Shown here piece by piece: positions 46,867 to 57,965 of a DNA stretch of 64,000 nt (positions are counted from its first letter, which is position 1; the number at the start of each line of letters is the position of its first letter). The position numbers and the translations under genes are program-made. The notes under the pieces were generated by a model that ran no database searches, was not told where the DNA came from, and was given only the letters and a program-made list of their open reading frames with translations. Source of the DNA: Serripes groenlandicus (lineage: Eukaryota > Mollusca > Bivalvia > Cardiida > Cardiidae); NCBI GenBank assembly GCA_031761405.1, contig JASEVX010000007.1:54818616-54882615 (forward strand). Direction: 5' to 3'.

Positions 46867-49800
46867 CTAAAACAGAATAAGTACAGTGGACCATCGATAA
46901 CTCGAACTAATTCCTTTAGTGGTGTATGTATTATTATCCAGTTTGCAGAGATGGAAGTGTGCAAACAATAAGCTTGCTGGGTTAGTCAATCAGACAACAT
47001 AATACCATAAAGCACAATACATTATATCACAGTGTACGTATATAAGTTCATTTGGATCATCATAGTTCGCATATAATCTCATTTTATCAACTAGTTTACC
47101 CTTTCCCTCATATACACGATTTCTGACGCCTCTGCAGTAGCCAGCTTTTTGAAAACATAGTGACAAAAGAAGAAATTGCTCAAAACGAGCAATTTCTCCC
47201 TTTGCCACAATGTTTTCCACTTTAAGTCATATTCAATTCAATTCAATTATAGAAATATTTTATTTGTTGACAAAATATGTTCAAAGTTGTCTGCTGCAGA
47301 ATTGTCGTATGAGGGAAAGGGTTAAGTATTTTTCCACATTCAGTAATGATACAATCCGCCGTGTACGACGGACAGTTTAAATACAGTTGACTCACGATAA
47401 CTCGAACGAGTAAGGAATTCATACATTACTATGAGTTATCGATATATTCAAGTGATCCCTCGTGTTATGCTTAATTCAAATATGTATTTTTTAGCTTCAC
47501 AAATCACTTTTACTAAACTGTTACTATACAAAGCAAGCGAGTGATAAAAAAAACAAATCAAGACAACAGAGCAGAAGCAGTAATGATTGCTTGTCTGAAC
47601 AATCAGAACTGCTGCAACACTGTTCTCAAAGTGACAGAACCGCTCACGATATTGGTTCGAGTTAAACGATATATACACATTATCACATGTTCGAGTATCT
47701 CGCAGTTCCTTTGTATGTCGCAATTAGAGAAGAAAATTGCGTCAAGACAGTTACTTTAAGTTACACATCCACCAAACTGACCACCCCCGATCAGCGTTCT
47801 AAGTTGTATAGGCTGAGGCGTCTGAATTGTTCACAGAAACGATAAATAAAATATTTAGACCTTCTCTTACACTTATGTATGTCAATGTGTCAATCGTGCT
47901 ATATTTTGTTTGGTAAATACACATGCAGGCGCCTGTGATATCGGCTCGAAATCAAATAAACATTTTTAAAATACCTGTTTTTTTGTCTTTGATTGAAAAA
48001 AATGTTTTTTCTTCTGGAGACGTTCGATATGGAACAGGTAAGGCTGCGATTGGTATCTGGAAAACAATTCATGTCATATAGCTTAAAGGAACTGTACTGT
48101 TGTATAAGCTCAACATTTTCAATACACGAAAATATTCCGTTTATACCTAACATAAACGCTAAAAACCAAGATGTATTGGTTTGATTTTGCATATTTTATT
48201 TCTATAGCTGAGATATGCTGGCAGGGTTGGTCTACCAAGTACACTTAATCAAATGGTTAAAATATTACATAACAATAAATAGGGCATTATGTTGCAGACG
48301 GGATACGTCGTTTTGTATTTCTCTACGAAGCCCGTTGAACAGTTGATACAACGCCAGAACGAATGTCGAGAGACATGTCAACTTTACCACTCTCTGAGTA
48401 GCAAAATACAATGCCAGAACGAATGTCGAGAGATATGTCAACTTTACCACGCTCTGAGTAGCAAAATACAATGCCAGAACGAATGTCGAGAGACATGTCA
48501 ACTTTACCACGCTCTGAGTAGCAAAATACAACGCCAGAACGAATGTCGAGAGATATGTCAACTTTACCACGCTCTGAGTAGCAAAATGCAACGCCAGAAC
48601 GAATGTCGAGAGATATGTCAACTTTACCACGCTCTGAGTAGCAAAATACAACGCCAGAACGAATGTCGAGAGATATGTCAACTTTACCACGCTCTGAGTA
48701 GCAAAATACAACGCCAGAACGAATGTCGAGAGATATGTCAACTTTACCACGCTCTGAGTACCAAATACAACGCCAGAACGAATGTCGAGAGACATGTCAA
48801 CTTTACCACGCTCTGAGTAGCAAAATACAATGCCAGAACGAATGTCGAGAGATATGTCAACTTTACCACGCTCTGAGTAGCAAAATACAATGCCAGAACG
48901 AATGTCGAGAGATATGTCAACTTTACCACGCTCTGAGTAGCAAAATACAATGCCAGAACGAATGTCGAGAGATATGTCAACTTTACCACGCTCTGAGTAG
49001 CAAAATACAACGCCAGAACGAATGTCGAGAGATATGTCAACTTTACCACGCTCTGAGTAGCAAAATACAATGCCAGAACGAATGTCGAGAGATATGTCAA
49101 CTGTACCACGCTCTGAGTAGCAAAATACAATGCCAGAACGAATGTCGAGAGATATGTCAACTTTACCACGCTCTGAGTAGCAAAATACAATGCCAGAACG
49201 AATGTCGAGAGATATGTCAACTTTACCACGCTCTGAGTAGCAAAATACAATGCCAGAACGAATGTCGAGAGATATGTCAACTTTACCACGCTCTGAGTAG
49301 CAAAATACAATGCCAGAAAAAGTAATTAAGAAGGTGAGTTAATTATTTATTGCTTCCTACATATACTACATACTAGAAACATAGACTATGTATTACAATG
49401 ACGAGAAAGGTATTTCATATTATAACATTTATACAAACATGCATTGGTAATATATATGGATGATTTGGTGAGGATTCGGTTGATAAAATAATGTAAACTT
49501 ATTCTATGTACAATTATTCTTTTCTGGTGGTGAGCAGTCGTGATAGCAAGTATGTATACGTATATACATGCGTACATACACACGCACGTTAGGTGAACCA
49601 ATTACAGCATGTTGTTTAAAATGTGTCCTTTCTGCTTCTGCAGATGTTTTCTGTTCATTTTATACAATATTGTATGATTAATGCAAATGCAGTCCTTCGA
49701 AAGAAGCGTATAACTCAAAGGTGCTCATAGGTCAATTGTGCTACATTTGTAACATTTCACTGTGTTAATTTTAGTAACGTTTTGTCTTTTTGTTAATAAA

Positions 49801-51347
49801 AAATCAGACCTTTGACATCCGCTGAAGTTCAAACAAGAGTAATGAAAATACAGTTGTGTGTCAGAAGGTGCATTTAGGAATGTTTACCATATATGCGGAC
49901 ATGGCCAGACGCAAAGGCAAGCCTGAATGTTCACAGTTTGCAGATACAACATATGCGGACATGGCTAGACGCATAGACATGCCTGAATATTCACTGTTCG
50001 CATATACCATATATGCGGACATGCCCAAATGCACAGACATGCCCACATTCACAGACATGCCTGAATGTTCACTATTCGCAGATACCATATATGAGGACAT
50101 GGCCAGACGCACAGACATACCTGAATGTTCACTGTTCGCAGATACCATATATGTGGACATGGCCAGACGCACAGGCATGCCTGAATGTTCACTATTCGCA
50201 GATACCATATATGCGGACATGGCCAGATACACAGACATGCCTGAATGTTGACTGTTCGCAGATACCATATATGCAGACATGGCCAGATACACAGACATGC
50301 CTGAATGTTGACTGTTCGCAGATACCATATATGCAGACATGGCAAGACGCAGAGGCATGCCTGAATGTTCATTGTTCGCATATACCATATATGCGGACAT
50401 GCCCTAATGCACAGACATGCCTGAATGTTCACTATTCACAGATACCATATATGTGGACATGGCCAGACGCACAGACATACCTGAATGTTCACTGTTCGCA
50501 GATACCATATATGCGGATATGGCCAGACGCACAGACATGCCTGAATGCTCACTGTTCGCAGATACCATATATGCGGACATGCATGCCAAGATGCACAGAC
50601 ATGCCTGAATGTTCACTATTCGCAGATACCATATATGCGGGCATGGCCAGACGCACAGACATGCCTGAATGCTCACTGTTCGCAGATACCATATATGCGG
50701 ACATGGCCAGACGCACATACATACCTGATTGTTCACTGTTTGCAGATACGATATATGCGGACATTGCCAGCATGCTTAAATGTTGACTGTTCGCATCTAC
50801 CTGACTGTTTTTGCTTACCGTGCATGCTTTCTTAACTTCTTTGACCAGTGACAACAGTTCATTTAATCCACGCCCACAGTTTAATCCAACAACGGAAGCG
50901 CCCTGATCTTGCAGACGCTTACATGCTTCTGGAAATGGTACATCGTCTGTTGTGTGATCAGGAAAATACGCCGCTAATGTAATCACAGCTGGCAAACCTG
51001 GTAACAGAAAATGTGTACGTGTATTGACATCATTGTATTGCTTTTAGTGTCCGTTTCATCAATTTATCAGTGATATTACGGCGTTTTCATGTAAGTGAAG
51101 CTGTTTACCTCCATGCGGACAGAACATAAACAATCAATCATCAAGGCAGAGCTAAATGAACCACATACACATTATGAAAACCTTCGAAGACCCAAATAAA
51201 AGTAATTACGGCAAAGAACATTCTATGGTGATTACCGTTCCCAAACTGTTTAATTGCTTGCAGCGCGAGGGCAGCCTCTCCATAACAATTAAATGTTTCC
51301 CCAATAACGTAGTCGGCACCTCCTTCCACTGCCCATACTACTTGTTC
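46589..51347 (-). CDS. Betaine-homocysteine S-methyltransferase-like gene, partial (C-terminal half)
   Basis: Three exons of a homocysteine S-methyltransferase-domain gene are visible: 51347-51236, 50997-50819 and 46866-46589. The product should move a methyl group from a donor such as betaine to homocysteine in the cytosol. Family marks are WAVEGGADYVIGETF, VVGLNCGRG and YVGLCCGNYP; the single Cys and the Cys pair match the three zinc ligands of BHMT. ASKYSTDTSKSFIFG near the end is also BHMT-like. Exons 1 and 2 join in phase. The 50819 exon ends in phase 0 but the 46866 exon needs one leading base, so an exon of 3n+1 bases should lie between; it was not found in that 3.9-kb intron, which holds two minisatellites. 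N-terminal exons are not visible either. It may be an intact gene with assembly loss, or a broken one. Confidence 0.8.
47095..47325. mobile_element. piggyBac-type MITE (family A) in the BHMT-like intron
   Basis: TTACCCTTTCCCTCATATAC to CGTATGAGGGAAAGGGTTAA; one base of the left TTAA is lost. Confidence 0.84.
48349..49318. repeat. 60-bp minisatellite 1, 16 full units, in the BHMT-like intron
   Basis: The unit ATGCCAGAACGAATGTCGAG plus GATATGTCAACTTTACCACG plus CTCTGAGTAGCAAAATACA repeats without interruption. Copies differ at only a few sites (AC/AT, GAGACATG/GAGATATG). One unit near 48755-48775 is 59 bp, which breaks any long reading frame. Confidence 0.95.
49880..50790. repeat. 60-bp minisatellite 2, about 15 units, in the BHMT-like intron
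   Basis: The unit ATGCGGACATGGCCAGACGC plus ACAGACATGCCTGAATGTTC plus ACTGTTCGCAGATACCATAT repeats. It is more diverged than minisatellite 1, with shortened and mixed units. It ends about 30 bp from the BHMT-like exon at 50819. Confidence 0.93.
50819..50997 (-). CDS. BHMT-like exon with first zinc Cys (VVGLNCGRG)
   Basis: 59 codons after a split Gly: LPAVITLAAYFPDHTTDDVP, then PFPEACKRLQDQ, VVGLNCGRGLNE and KEVKKACT at a GTAAGC donor. The second 60-bp minisatellite begins only about 30 bp beyond the donor. Confidence 0.87.
51236..51347 (-). CDS. BHMT-like exon (EQVVWAVEGGADYVIGETF)
   Basis: 37 codons plus one base between TGTTACAG and G|GTAATC, ending ALALQAIKQFGN. The block equals the central barrel part of BHMT just after the sarcomere of N-terminal strands that is not seen here. 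It needs a preceding exon ending in phase 0. Confidence 0.85.
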
Positions 51348-51599
51348 CTGTAACATACAAGTGCTCATCAATGAAGAGGAAAGTCAATAGTTAAATGGTG
51401 CTCTGCGAAACCAAGCTTATAGCATATGCGAGCATTGAGGAACCAGACCAACCTGCGCATCCGCGCAACTTGATATGGCTCTTCACTGTTCGCTATTTTT
51501 TCACGAGAGAACTCAGGAAACTTCTGATAGACATTCTTCATCTTGATCTCACTGCAAGGATGCGCAGGTAGATCCTTTTCCACACGTGCAATTATTACG

Positions 51600-51831
51600 T
51601 TAACCCTTTACCACATACAACAGATCAATCTGCAGCAGACTATTTTGAAAAATATTTACAATACGGAATAGCTCTATAAATGAAAGTATATATTTTTTTA
51701 ATACAGATGACTATATTGTGGCAAAACGAGTAATTGCTCGTTTTTAACAAAGTTTTTTCTTTTGTCAGTGTTTTCAAAAGTATTCTGTTGCAGAGGCGTC
51801 AGAAATCGTTTGTATGTGAGAAAAGGATTAA
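51600..51831. mobile_element. piggyBac-type MITE (family A), diverged
   Basis: TTAACCCTTTACCACATACA to GTATGTGAGAAAAGGATTAA. It lies about 250 bp upstream of the first visible BHMT-like exon. Confidence 0.8.
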
Positions 51832-52899
51832 CATTGGTTTCTGAAGAACACCGTTCACATACTATAACGTTATAAAGCGAATACTATTCTAGTTACCCAG
51901 TTACAGGTACGAAATCGCTGCAATGGCCGGACCGAAGATTGTTACTGAGGATACGAAATTCCCTTCGTTAATGAAAAAAGACAATTTTATTAATTAAAAG
52001 CGTCAACATATTTCACATTAAAGGTAAGTATTGACCAGTTAAGTCTGTAATGTCAAGTTTGCCTTGTATGGTAATAGGTTCTCTACGTGAATGCATACAG
52101 TGTTAGCTATGTAGGTACTATAAACATGTAACCGCTATCTGAACTTAAACACATGGTATTCATGTATTCAGAAGTAGGTCATCGCAATGTAATGTAACAC
52201 TATCGGGACTTCGTCCAACAAACGCAACGAAAAGATGAAAACGTGATAAATTAATGCCATATATTAGGATTAGGCACGTGACTTACACGTAATGATATAG
52301 TTAAATTCCAATAGACGAAAATGACGAAAATGTATGTTTGACAGAAAGTTCATACATCTGACAGCTTTGATGTGATAAAATGGAACAAGAATTTACTAAT
52401 TCTCTTTTGAATGCTTTTAAAGAAACAATTATTTGTTTAATTTTTATCTGCTGAGTTTACTGAGAAATCAGCCTGCATACACAAGTTGATCTTATTCATA
52501 TGGTCACTAGTTTATGAAAGCATTCTATGACTTATAGGCGAACAGCCATTCATTTAACATGAATTGACCTAAATTGGGGACCTTTTTATTTTGAAGAGTT
52601 CTATGGCATCATTGGTTTATGTGTTCTCAAGTATAAACATAGTACTGTCGGTAACTTTTGAATCTTTTGTAAATTTGGTTCTATTACATAAATGCGGAGT
52701 ATTTTAAATAACCTTGTGAAAATAATGTTGAAATTCTTAGTACCAATTTTCATCCATAGCTAAACGTAAACATTAACTTAAAGATTATTTATGTTCTGAC
52801 GGTCACGGTTACCTTGAATATTTCTATGATTTTCTTATCATTTTCTGTATCATTTGGTTTATACAGCGGTGTGTTGCTAAGGTTACCCGCCATTAATAA
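51832..52899. other. Unannotated stretch left of the gap
   Basis: AT-rich; no BHMT-like N-terminal exon was recognised on the minus strand. Confidence 0.4.
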
Positions 52900-53099
52900 N
52901 NNNNNNNNNNNNNNNNNNNNNNNNNNNNNNNNNNNNNNNNNNNNNNNNNNNNNNNNNNNNNNNNNNNNNNNNNNNNNNNNNNNNNNNNNNNNNNNNNNNN
53001 NNNNNNNNNNNNNNNNNNNNNNNNNNNNNNNNNNNNNNNNNNNNNNNNNNNNNNNNNNNNNNNNNNNNNNNNNNNNNNNNNNNNNNNNNNNNNNNNNNN
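52900..53099. other. Assembly gap (200 N)
   Basis: A run of 200 N, a round number typical of scaffold gaps of unknown size. N-terminal exons of the BHMT-like gene could lie here. Confidence 0.98.
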
Positions 53100-53346
53100 A
53101 AAGTGTTGTTGGAATATAACTACATGTAGTTTTAAACATGTATGCACAAATATCTGCAATTTAAACAATTTGGAAAAGAACGAAATGGAAACGTGGCATG
53201 AAAGAATAATACACTTTAAACTCATCTATTCTGTGTCACAAACTTCTTAGCTTATTTCAATTTTAGAAGTATGAATATTTACTGCAATGGCCGCCGCATC
53301 TCTTATGTTCAAGAGAGCTGTTTGTTTTACAAAACGTTACGTCCGT

Positions 53347-53590
53347 ATAACCCTTTCCCACAAACAACAGCAAATATTTAGTGGACGAGTTTGAAAATTA
53401 TATAAGCAAGATATGGAAACACTCTATCAATGAACAAAGAATTATTAACAAAATTTGAAAATATTGCGGGCAAAAGGAGATATTGCTCACGGTGAGCAGA
53501 TTCTGCTTTTGTCAAATTATTTTTTAATCGCCTGCTTTAGAGGCGTGAGATAATTTCTGAAATCGCCTGCTTTAGAGGCGTGAGATTCGT
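53347..53590. mobile_element. piggyBac-type MITE (family A), degraded
   Basis: The left end is AACCCTTTCCCACAAACAAC. The right part carries a direct repeat (AATCGCCTGCTTTAGAGGCG twice, near 53526 and 53562), and the right inverted end is missing. Confidence 0.7.
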
Positions 53591-53604
53591 ACTACAGTGT
53601 ATCC

Positions 53605-53822
53605 CTAACCCTATCCCTCTGCAGCAGACGACTTTGAACATATTTTATCAAAACATAGAAAATCTCCATAATTGAATGGATAACCTATGACAAAAAGTGA
53701 AAAACATTGTGACAAAAGGAGAAATTGCACGTTTTGTGCAATTTCTTCTTTTGTCCCTATGTTTTCAAAAAGCTGTCTGCTGCAGAAGCGTCAGAAAGCG
53801 TCTATATGAGGGAAAGGGTAAA
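53605..53822. mobile_element. piggyBac-type MITE (family A), left end shortened
   Basis: CTAACCCTATCCCTCTGCAG (outer motif partly deleted) to ATATGAGGGAAAGGGTAAA, with TTGCACGTTTTGTGCAA in the middle. Confidence 0.8.
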
Positions 53823-54291
53823 GGGATAAACTATATAAAACCTTACAACCGCAATTACACCGTAACGACATGTTGCAATGGATTTTCTTCACATTATCGG
53901 ATAAATCGCAGAAACAAGATTCGAAAACTCGACAACTATATCGATAGCCTTCTGAGCTATTACCATTCGTCATGCAGTTTTGAAAGTAACAGCATATTTT
54001 TTAATGTGATATGCGGCCATTTAGTCTTTCATATGATTGAAACAAACTAGATTATGACTAGCGCCATTCGTCCGAAGTTCCACCAATAGGCTTAATAGTC
54101 CGTGTGGGGAGGTAGCCATTTACCGGTGAATAACGTTGTTTGGACTTGCGGTGCGAGAAAGCAAGGTATAACTGATAACCCGTTGGATACGGAGTTTAAC
54201 TATAATCAATATAACAATTAAGCAATCATGAAACGTGGTTCAAATGGTCTTTAGCGTCTCTTTTATTTTCTACAGAATCTCAGATTAATCA

Positions 54292-54643
54292 TTAAAGGTG
54301 CTGAACTCCAGATGGGGATAAACATTCAGAAATGTTGAAAGTTCTACAACTATTGCTAATAGTGACAACAAAGTAAGTAAACAATAGTTCAAAAATATGT
54401 GGGCAGTACATGTTAAAAAAACTTGTCAATTTAAAGTCATGAACATGTACTTAATGTGGCTTGCTGGGTATGTCTACCCAATAACACTGAACCATAAACG
54501 ATGAATAATTAGATGTTTGTTTATAGTACTGGAAAGTGAAATTATTACTCTAATTTTATCCCAGAATTATGATTTTAATATTTCAAGACACTTTTTGAAC
54601 AGTGTTAAGACTTTGACTATAATCTGGAGTTCAGCACCTTTAA
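54292..54643. mobile_element. MITE family E (TTAAAGGTGCTGAACTCCAGAT ends)
   Basis: TTAAAGGTGCTGAACTCCAG at the left and CTGGAGTTCAGCACCTTTAA at the right are perfect inverted repeats; ~350 bp with an AT-rich centre. Confidence 0.88.
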
Positions 54644-55035
54644 GATGGTATAATATAGAAAACCCCTAATATGCTGGGTGATTTCCGCACGAGGTTGGTT
54701 TTTGGCCTGGGGCTTTTAGCCCCTGGTCATAGTAGTAATACAATTTTTTTCGGAGTTAGCAGCCTACCAATTACTGTTAGCACCAAACAACGCATTTTAG
54801 GTTGAGACTGCGCGAGAAAAATAGTTCATCATGGATTCAACAAAACTGCATTTAAAAGATTAGGATCTCACCCATAAATGTCATTTTAATGTTGTTGGAA
54901 CATCAGTGAAAAACTGAGTACTCCAATACAAGTTTAAGCAATGCTTTAGAAATGAATGCGCCGAGAGGTCAAATATGAACGCTTGTTAACATTATTAACA
55001 TTCACGAAGAGGATAGGAAAAGAAAAGAAGTCACG

Positions 55036-55330
55036 TGAAATATATAGTAGCGGATTAACCGGGGGCCGTAGGGCCCGTGCGTCGAAAAATTATAGGTAAA
55101 CAAAGAAAAAGCGTGGCAAATGTAGTGGCGGATTTAGCGGGGGCCTATAGGGCGCGTGCCCGACTCCCCCCACCCCATGACACCCCGATCCGGTCGGGGA
55201 TCACACATATCTGGCGAGCGCCGGGCCAAATTCGACGCTCAGAGCTTGGCCGGACATCGGGCAGACATTGAGCGGGGGGAAAGGCGGCGTTTGGCCGACC
55301 ATCCAATGTGTCTCGCAGGTTATAAAAGCC
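55036..55330. other. GC-rich island with nested transposon-like ends and a TATA box
   Basis: TAGTAGCGGATTAACCGGGG at 55045 and TAGTGGCGGATTTAGCGGGG at 55123 are two copies of the same motif, each followed by a run ending GGGC..CGTGC. Base composition changes sharply against the AT-rich flanks. TATAAAAG at 55321-55328 is followed by an initiator-like stretch. It may be a DNA transposon end or a solo LTR promoter. Confidence 0.35.
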
Positions 55331-55639
55331 GGGTCATCGCATCATTAATCAGATTCCAGTCGCGCTCTTCACAGAAGGTAGCAATTTAACATACAGTTTA
55401 TCACAAAAATGTCAGAGTAACAGTTCTACAAGATGTCCTATAAAAGAACGGAGGACTGAAGGAGAAGGAGAGAGCAGTACCCACACGAGAGGGAGAGTGG
55501 CAGTAAAGGGAATGAGACCTCTCCTCTTCAGCCACCAATGCACCAATAACTAAGTTGTAGAGGTAGCGTGCAAACGCAAACCTCTCCCTCAATCGTGCTG
55601 TGCAGGTGCCCGCAAGTGATGTGGAGGTATCAACGGCAT

Positions 55640-55925
55640 TTTCGTTAAAATGCTTGTCTTAATGATATATAAGTCTAGTTCGAATATGGGTCATACATAA
55701 TGGAGGCTGCATTTTTAACTTGAGCATGTTGAAACTGTATCAGAATGTTTGTCTTGATGATATGTAGGCCGAGTTTGAATATTGGTCATGACTGTTAAAA
55801 AACTAGTTCACTAGGCCAAATTGAAGGAAAATCTTGTCAACACTGTAGAGGCCGCGTTTTTTAAAATTTGGTCAGAATGTTTATCTTAATGATATCTAGT
55901 CCATGTTCGACTAAGGGTCATATCG
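55640..55925 (-). repeat. GACCTAG-type dispersed repeat, reverse fragment
   Basis: CAGAATGTTTGTCTTGATGA, ACTAGTTCACTAGGCCAAAT and GAAGGAAAATCTTGTCAACA are reverse complements of the 57195 unit. Confidence 0.8.
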
Positions 55926-55959
55926 GGTAAACAAAAAAATTAAATGTGTCTAAAGTTTT

Positions 55960-56150
55960 GTAATAACGGTAGAAGACATACGTATTTTGTATCTTGCTGT
56001 TTCTTAAATCATGTTATACAATTTATTTATTCATAAAGGTTGGGGGTTTTTCATACATATAACAGAGTTTTTCTTAACAATAATACTTTTCGATTACGTC
56101 ATCCCATGGTACAAAATTAAAACCTATCCCATACTCACGCCGCGCTTGCA
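55960..56150 (+). repeat. ~210-bp direct repeat, left copy
   Basis: TGTAATAACGGTAGAAGACA-like start through AAAATTAAAACCTATCCCAT and ACGCCGCGCTT. The right copy is 56482-56693. Confidence 0.85.
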
Positions 56151-56481
56151 CGCGGCGTAAATGACCAAAGTCGCCAAGCGATGACATGCTGCATTTACAA
56201 ATAATGGAACGGGTCACGTTACGGCCATGCCTATTGCATACTTGGATTAACTTTGTTGCTTTTACAGTTTCTAGAATTATACTGTAATATGTAGTAATTA
56301 AAATGAATCATCATTGATTTATTAAAGATTACCCATTTATTTAAATACTCAATATTGTATATAGGCAAAAACATAGCAAGAAACATTTTTCTGAGCTTTG
56401 ATGAATCGGGTCGTAAACCAAACTATAACAAAAGCGTAGCCTAGGAAGTTAGGGAAAAGTTATTAAATACCCATTACATGT

Positions 56482-56693
56482 AATAACGGTAGAAGACATA
56501 CGTATTTTGTATCTTGCTGTTTCCTAAATCATTTTATACAATTTATTTATTCATAAAGGTTGTTTTTTTCAAACAAATAACAGAGTTTTTCTTAACAATA
56601 ATAATGTTGGTTGCTCCCTTTTCGATTACGTCACCCCACAGTACAAAATTAAAACCTATCCCATACTGACGCCGCGCTTCTTCGCTGTTCAGC
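56482..56693 (+). repeat. ~210-bp direct repeat, right copy
   Basis: Same order of motifs as 55960-56150 (GGTAGAAGACATACGTATTT, TTTTCGATTACGTCACCCCA, TACTGACGCCGCGCTTC), with a short extra stretch before CTTTTCGATT. Confidence 0.85.
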
Positions 56694-57194
56694 CTTGAGT
56701 TCAGAGAATCATTTTAACATCTGATGGTTTGTTACGTTAAGTACCAGGGATACAGTAGTTGTTTTTTGATTGGTGGATTGAATAACTAAAGCTTACGTTT
56801 AATGTTACTGATCGAAAGTTGCTGGTATAAGAAAAAGTTGTTTTTAGTTTAAAATGCTGTAATTGGACTGGTGGATAAATTACTAGACTAAAGAGCCTCT
56901 TATAAAATTACGCCCTTAGAATGCAATGTGTTTAAATAGCGTGGTTCATCACATTTCATTTACAATATAAAAATATATACGTATTATATCAACAGAAAGC
57001 GGAATAATAATAAGCATTAAAAATTAATTCATATCAAACGTCAATCACATAATAATTGAAAGATCAAATTTATAGTCCCTCCCCTAAATCAAAGCACTGA
57101 AAGTCCTGTGGGACGGTACCCATTGTATGAGGGGGAAAAAGATGGTCAATTGTTCTATTTTTTGGAAAGTTACAACACAAGTCACATAATTTCA

Positions 57195-57838
57195 AACAAG
57201 AGCACCGCCCGCGGGTGCTTGACGCTCGTCTGATACCCAGTTTCTGACCCAATATGACCCATATTTGGACTTGACCTAGATATCTTTAAGACAAACATTC
57301 TGACCAAATTTCAAGCTGCTGAAGCAACAAAATGCGGCATCCAAAGTGATAACAAGATTTTCCTTCAATTTGACCTAGTGACCTAGTTTTTGACACAGCA
57401 TAACCCATATTCGAACTTGACCTAGATATTTTTAAGACAAACATTCTGACAAAATTTCAAACTGCTTTATATAAAAATTGCGACCTCTGGAGTGTTAACA
57501 AGATTTTCCCTCAATTTGACCTAGTGACCTACTTTTTGACTCGACGTGACCCATGTTCGAACTTGACCTACATATCATCAAGACAAACATTCTGATAAAG
57601 TTTCAACATGATCAAGTTGAAAATGTGGCCTCCAGAGTGTTAACAAGATTTCCCTTCAATTCGACCTAGTGACCTAGTTGATGACCTCATATGGCCCAGT
57701 TTCGAACTTGTCCAAGATTTTATGGAGATGAACATTCTGATAAACTTTCATGAAGATTGGATACAAAATGTAGCCCGTAGAGCGTTAACAAGCTCAAATG
57801 TTGACGACGCACGACGGACGGACGCCGGACAAAATGTG
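57195..57838 (+). repeat. Dispersed repeat with GACCTAGTGACCTAG units
   Basis: It starts CAAACAAGAGCACCGCCCGC and contains three to four units of roughly 140 bp (AACAAGATTTTCCTTCAATT, GACCTAGTGACCTAGTTTTT, GAACTTGACCTAGATAT), closing with GACGCACGACGGACGGACGC. The same type appears reversed at 55640-55925. Confidence 0.85.
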
Positions 57839-57965
57839 ATCACAATAGCTAAAAATACAAGAAATGAAAAAGCAAAAAATCCAAATGTTTGACCCAAAAT
57901 CCCATTTGACATGTTGAAGTATATTATTTATACAATATGTGTGCACAATTTGAAGCCATCTAACA

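Noticed and set aside
48265..49325. 20-residue repeat protein (QNECREICQLYHALSSKIQC)
   Set aside because: The array is open on both strands, a 59-bp unit shifts the frame, and it lies in the intron of a gene on the minus strand.
50013..50110. Homology between the two 60-bp minisatellite units
   Set aside because: Only a short GCCAGA-type match could be seen by eye; not enough to claim a common origin.
48349..50790. CRISPR-like array
   Set aside because: The 60-bp units have no unique spacers between constant repeats, no cas genes are present and the genome is eukaryotic.
49856..50835. Up to 257-residue repeat frames
   Set aside because: Same reasoning: a 60-bp minisatellite open in several frames on both strands.
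51368..51583. 71-residue minus-strand frame next to the BHMT-like exon as an N-terminal exon
   Set aside because: It does not resemble the BHMT barrel, and its sequence resembles a decayed family B MITE (GCGCGGATGCGCAGGTTGGT on the minus strand).
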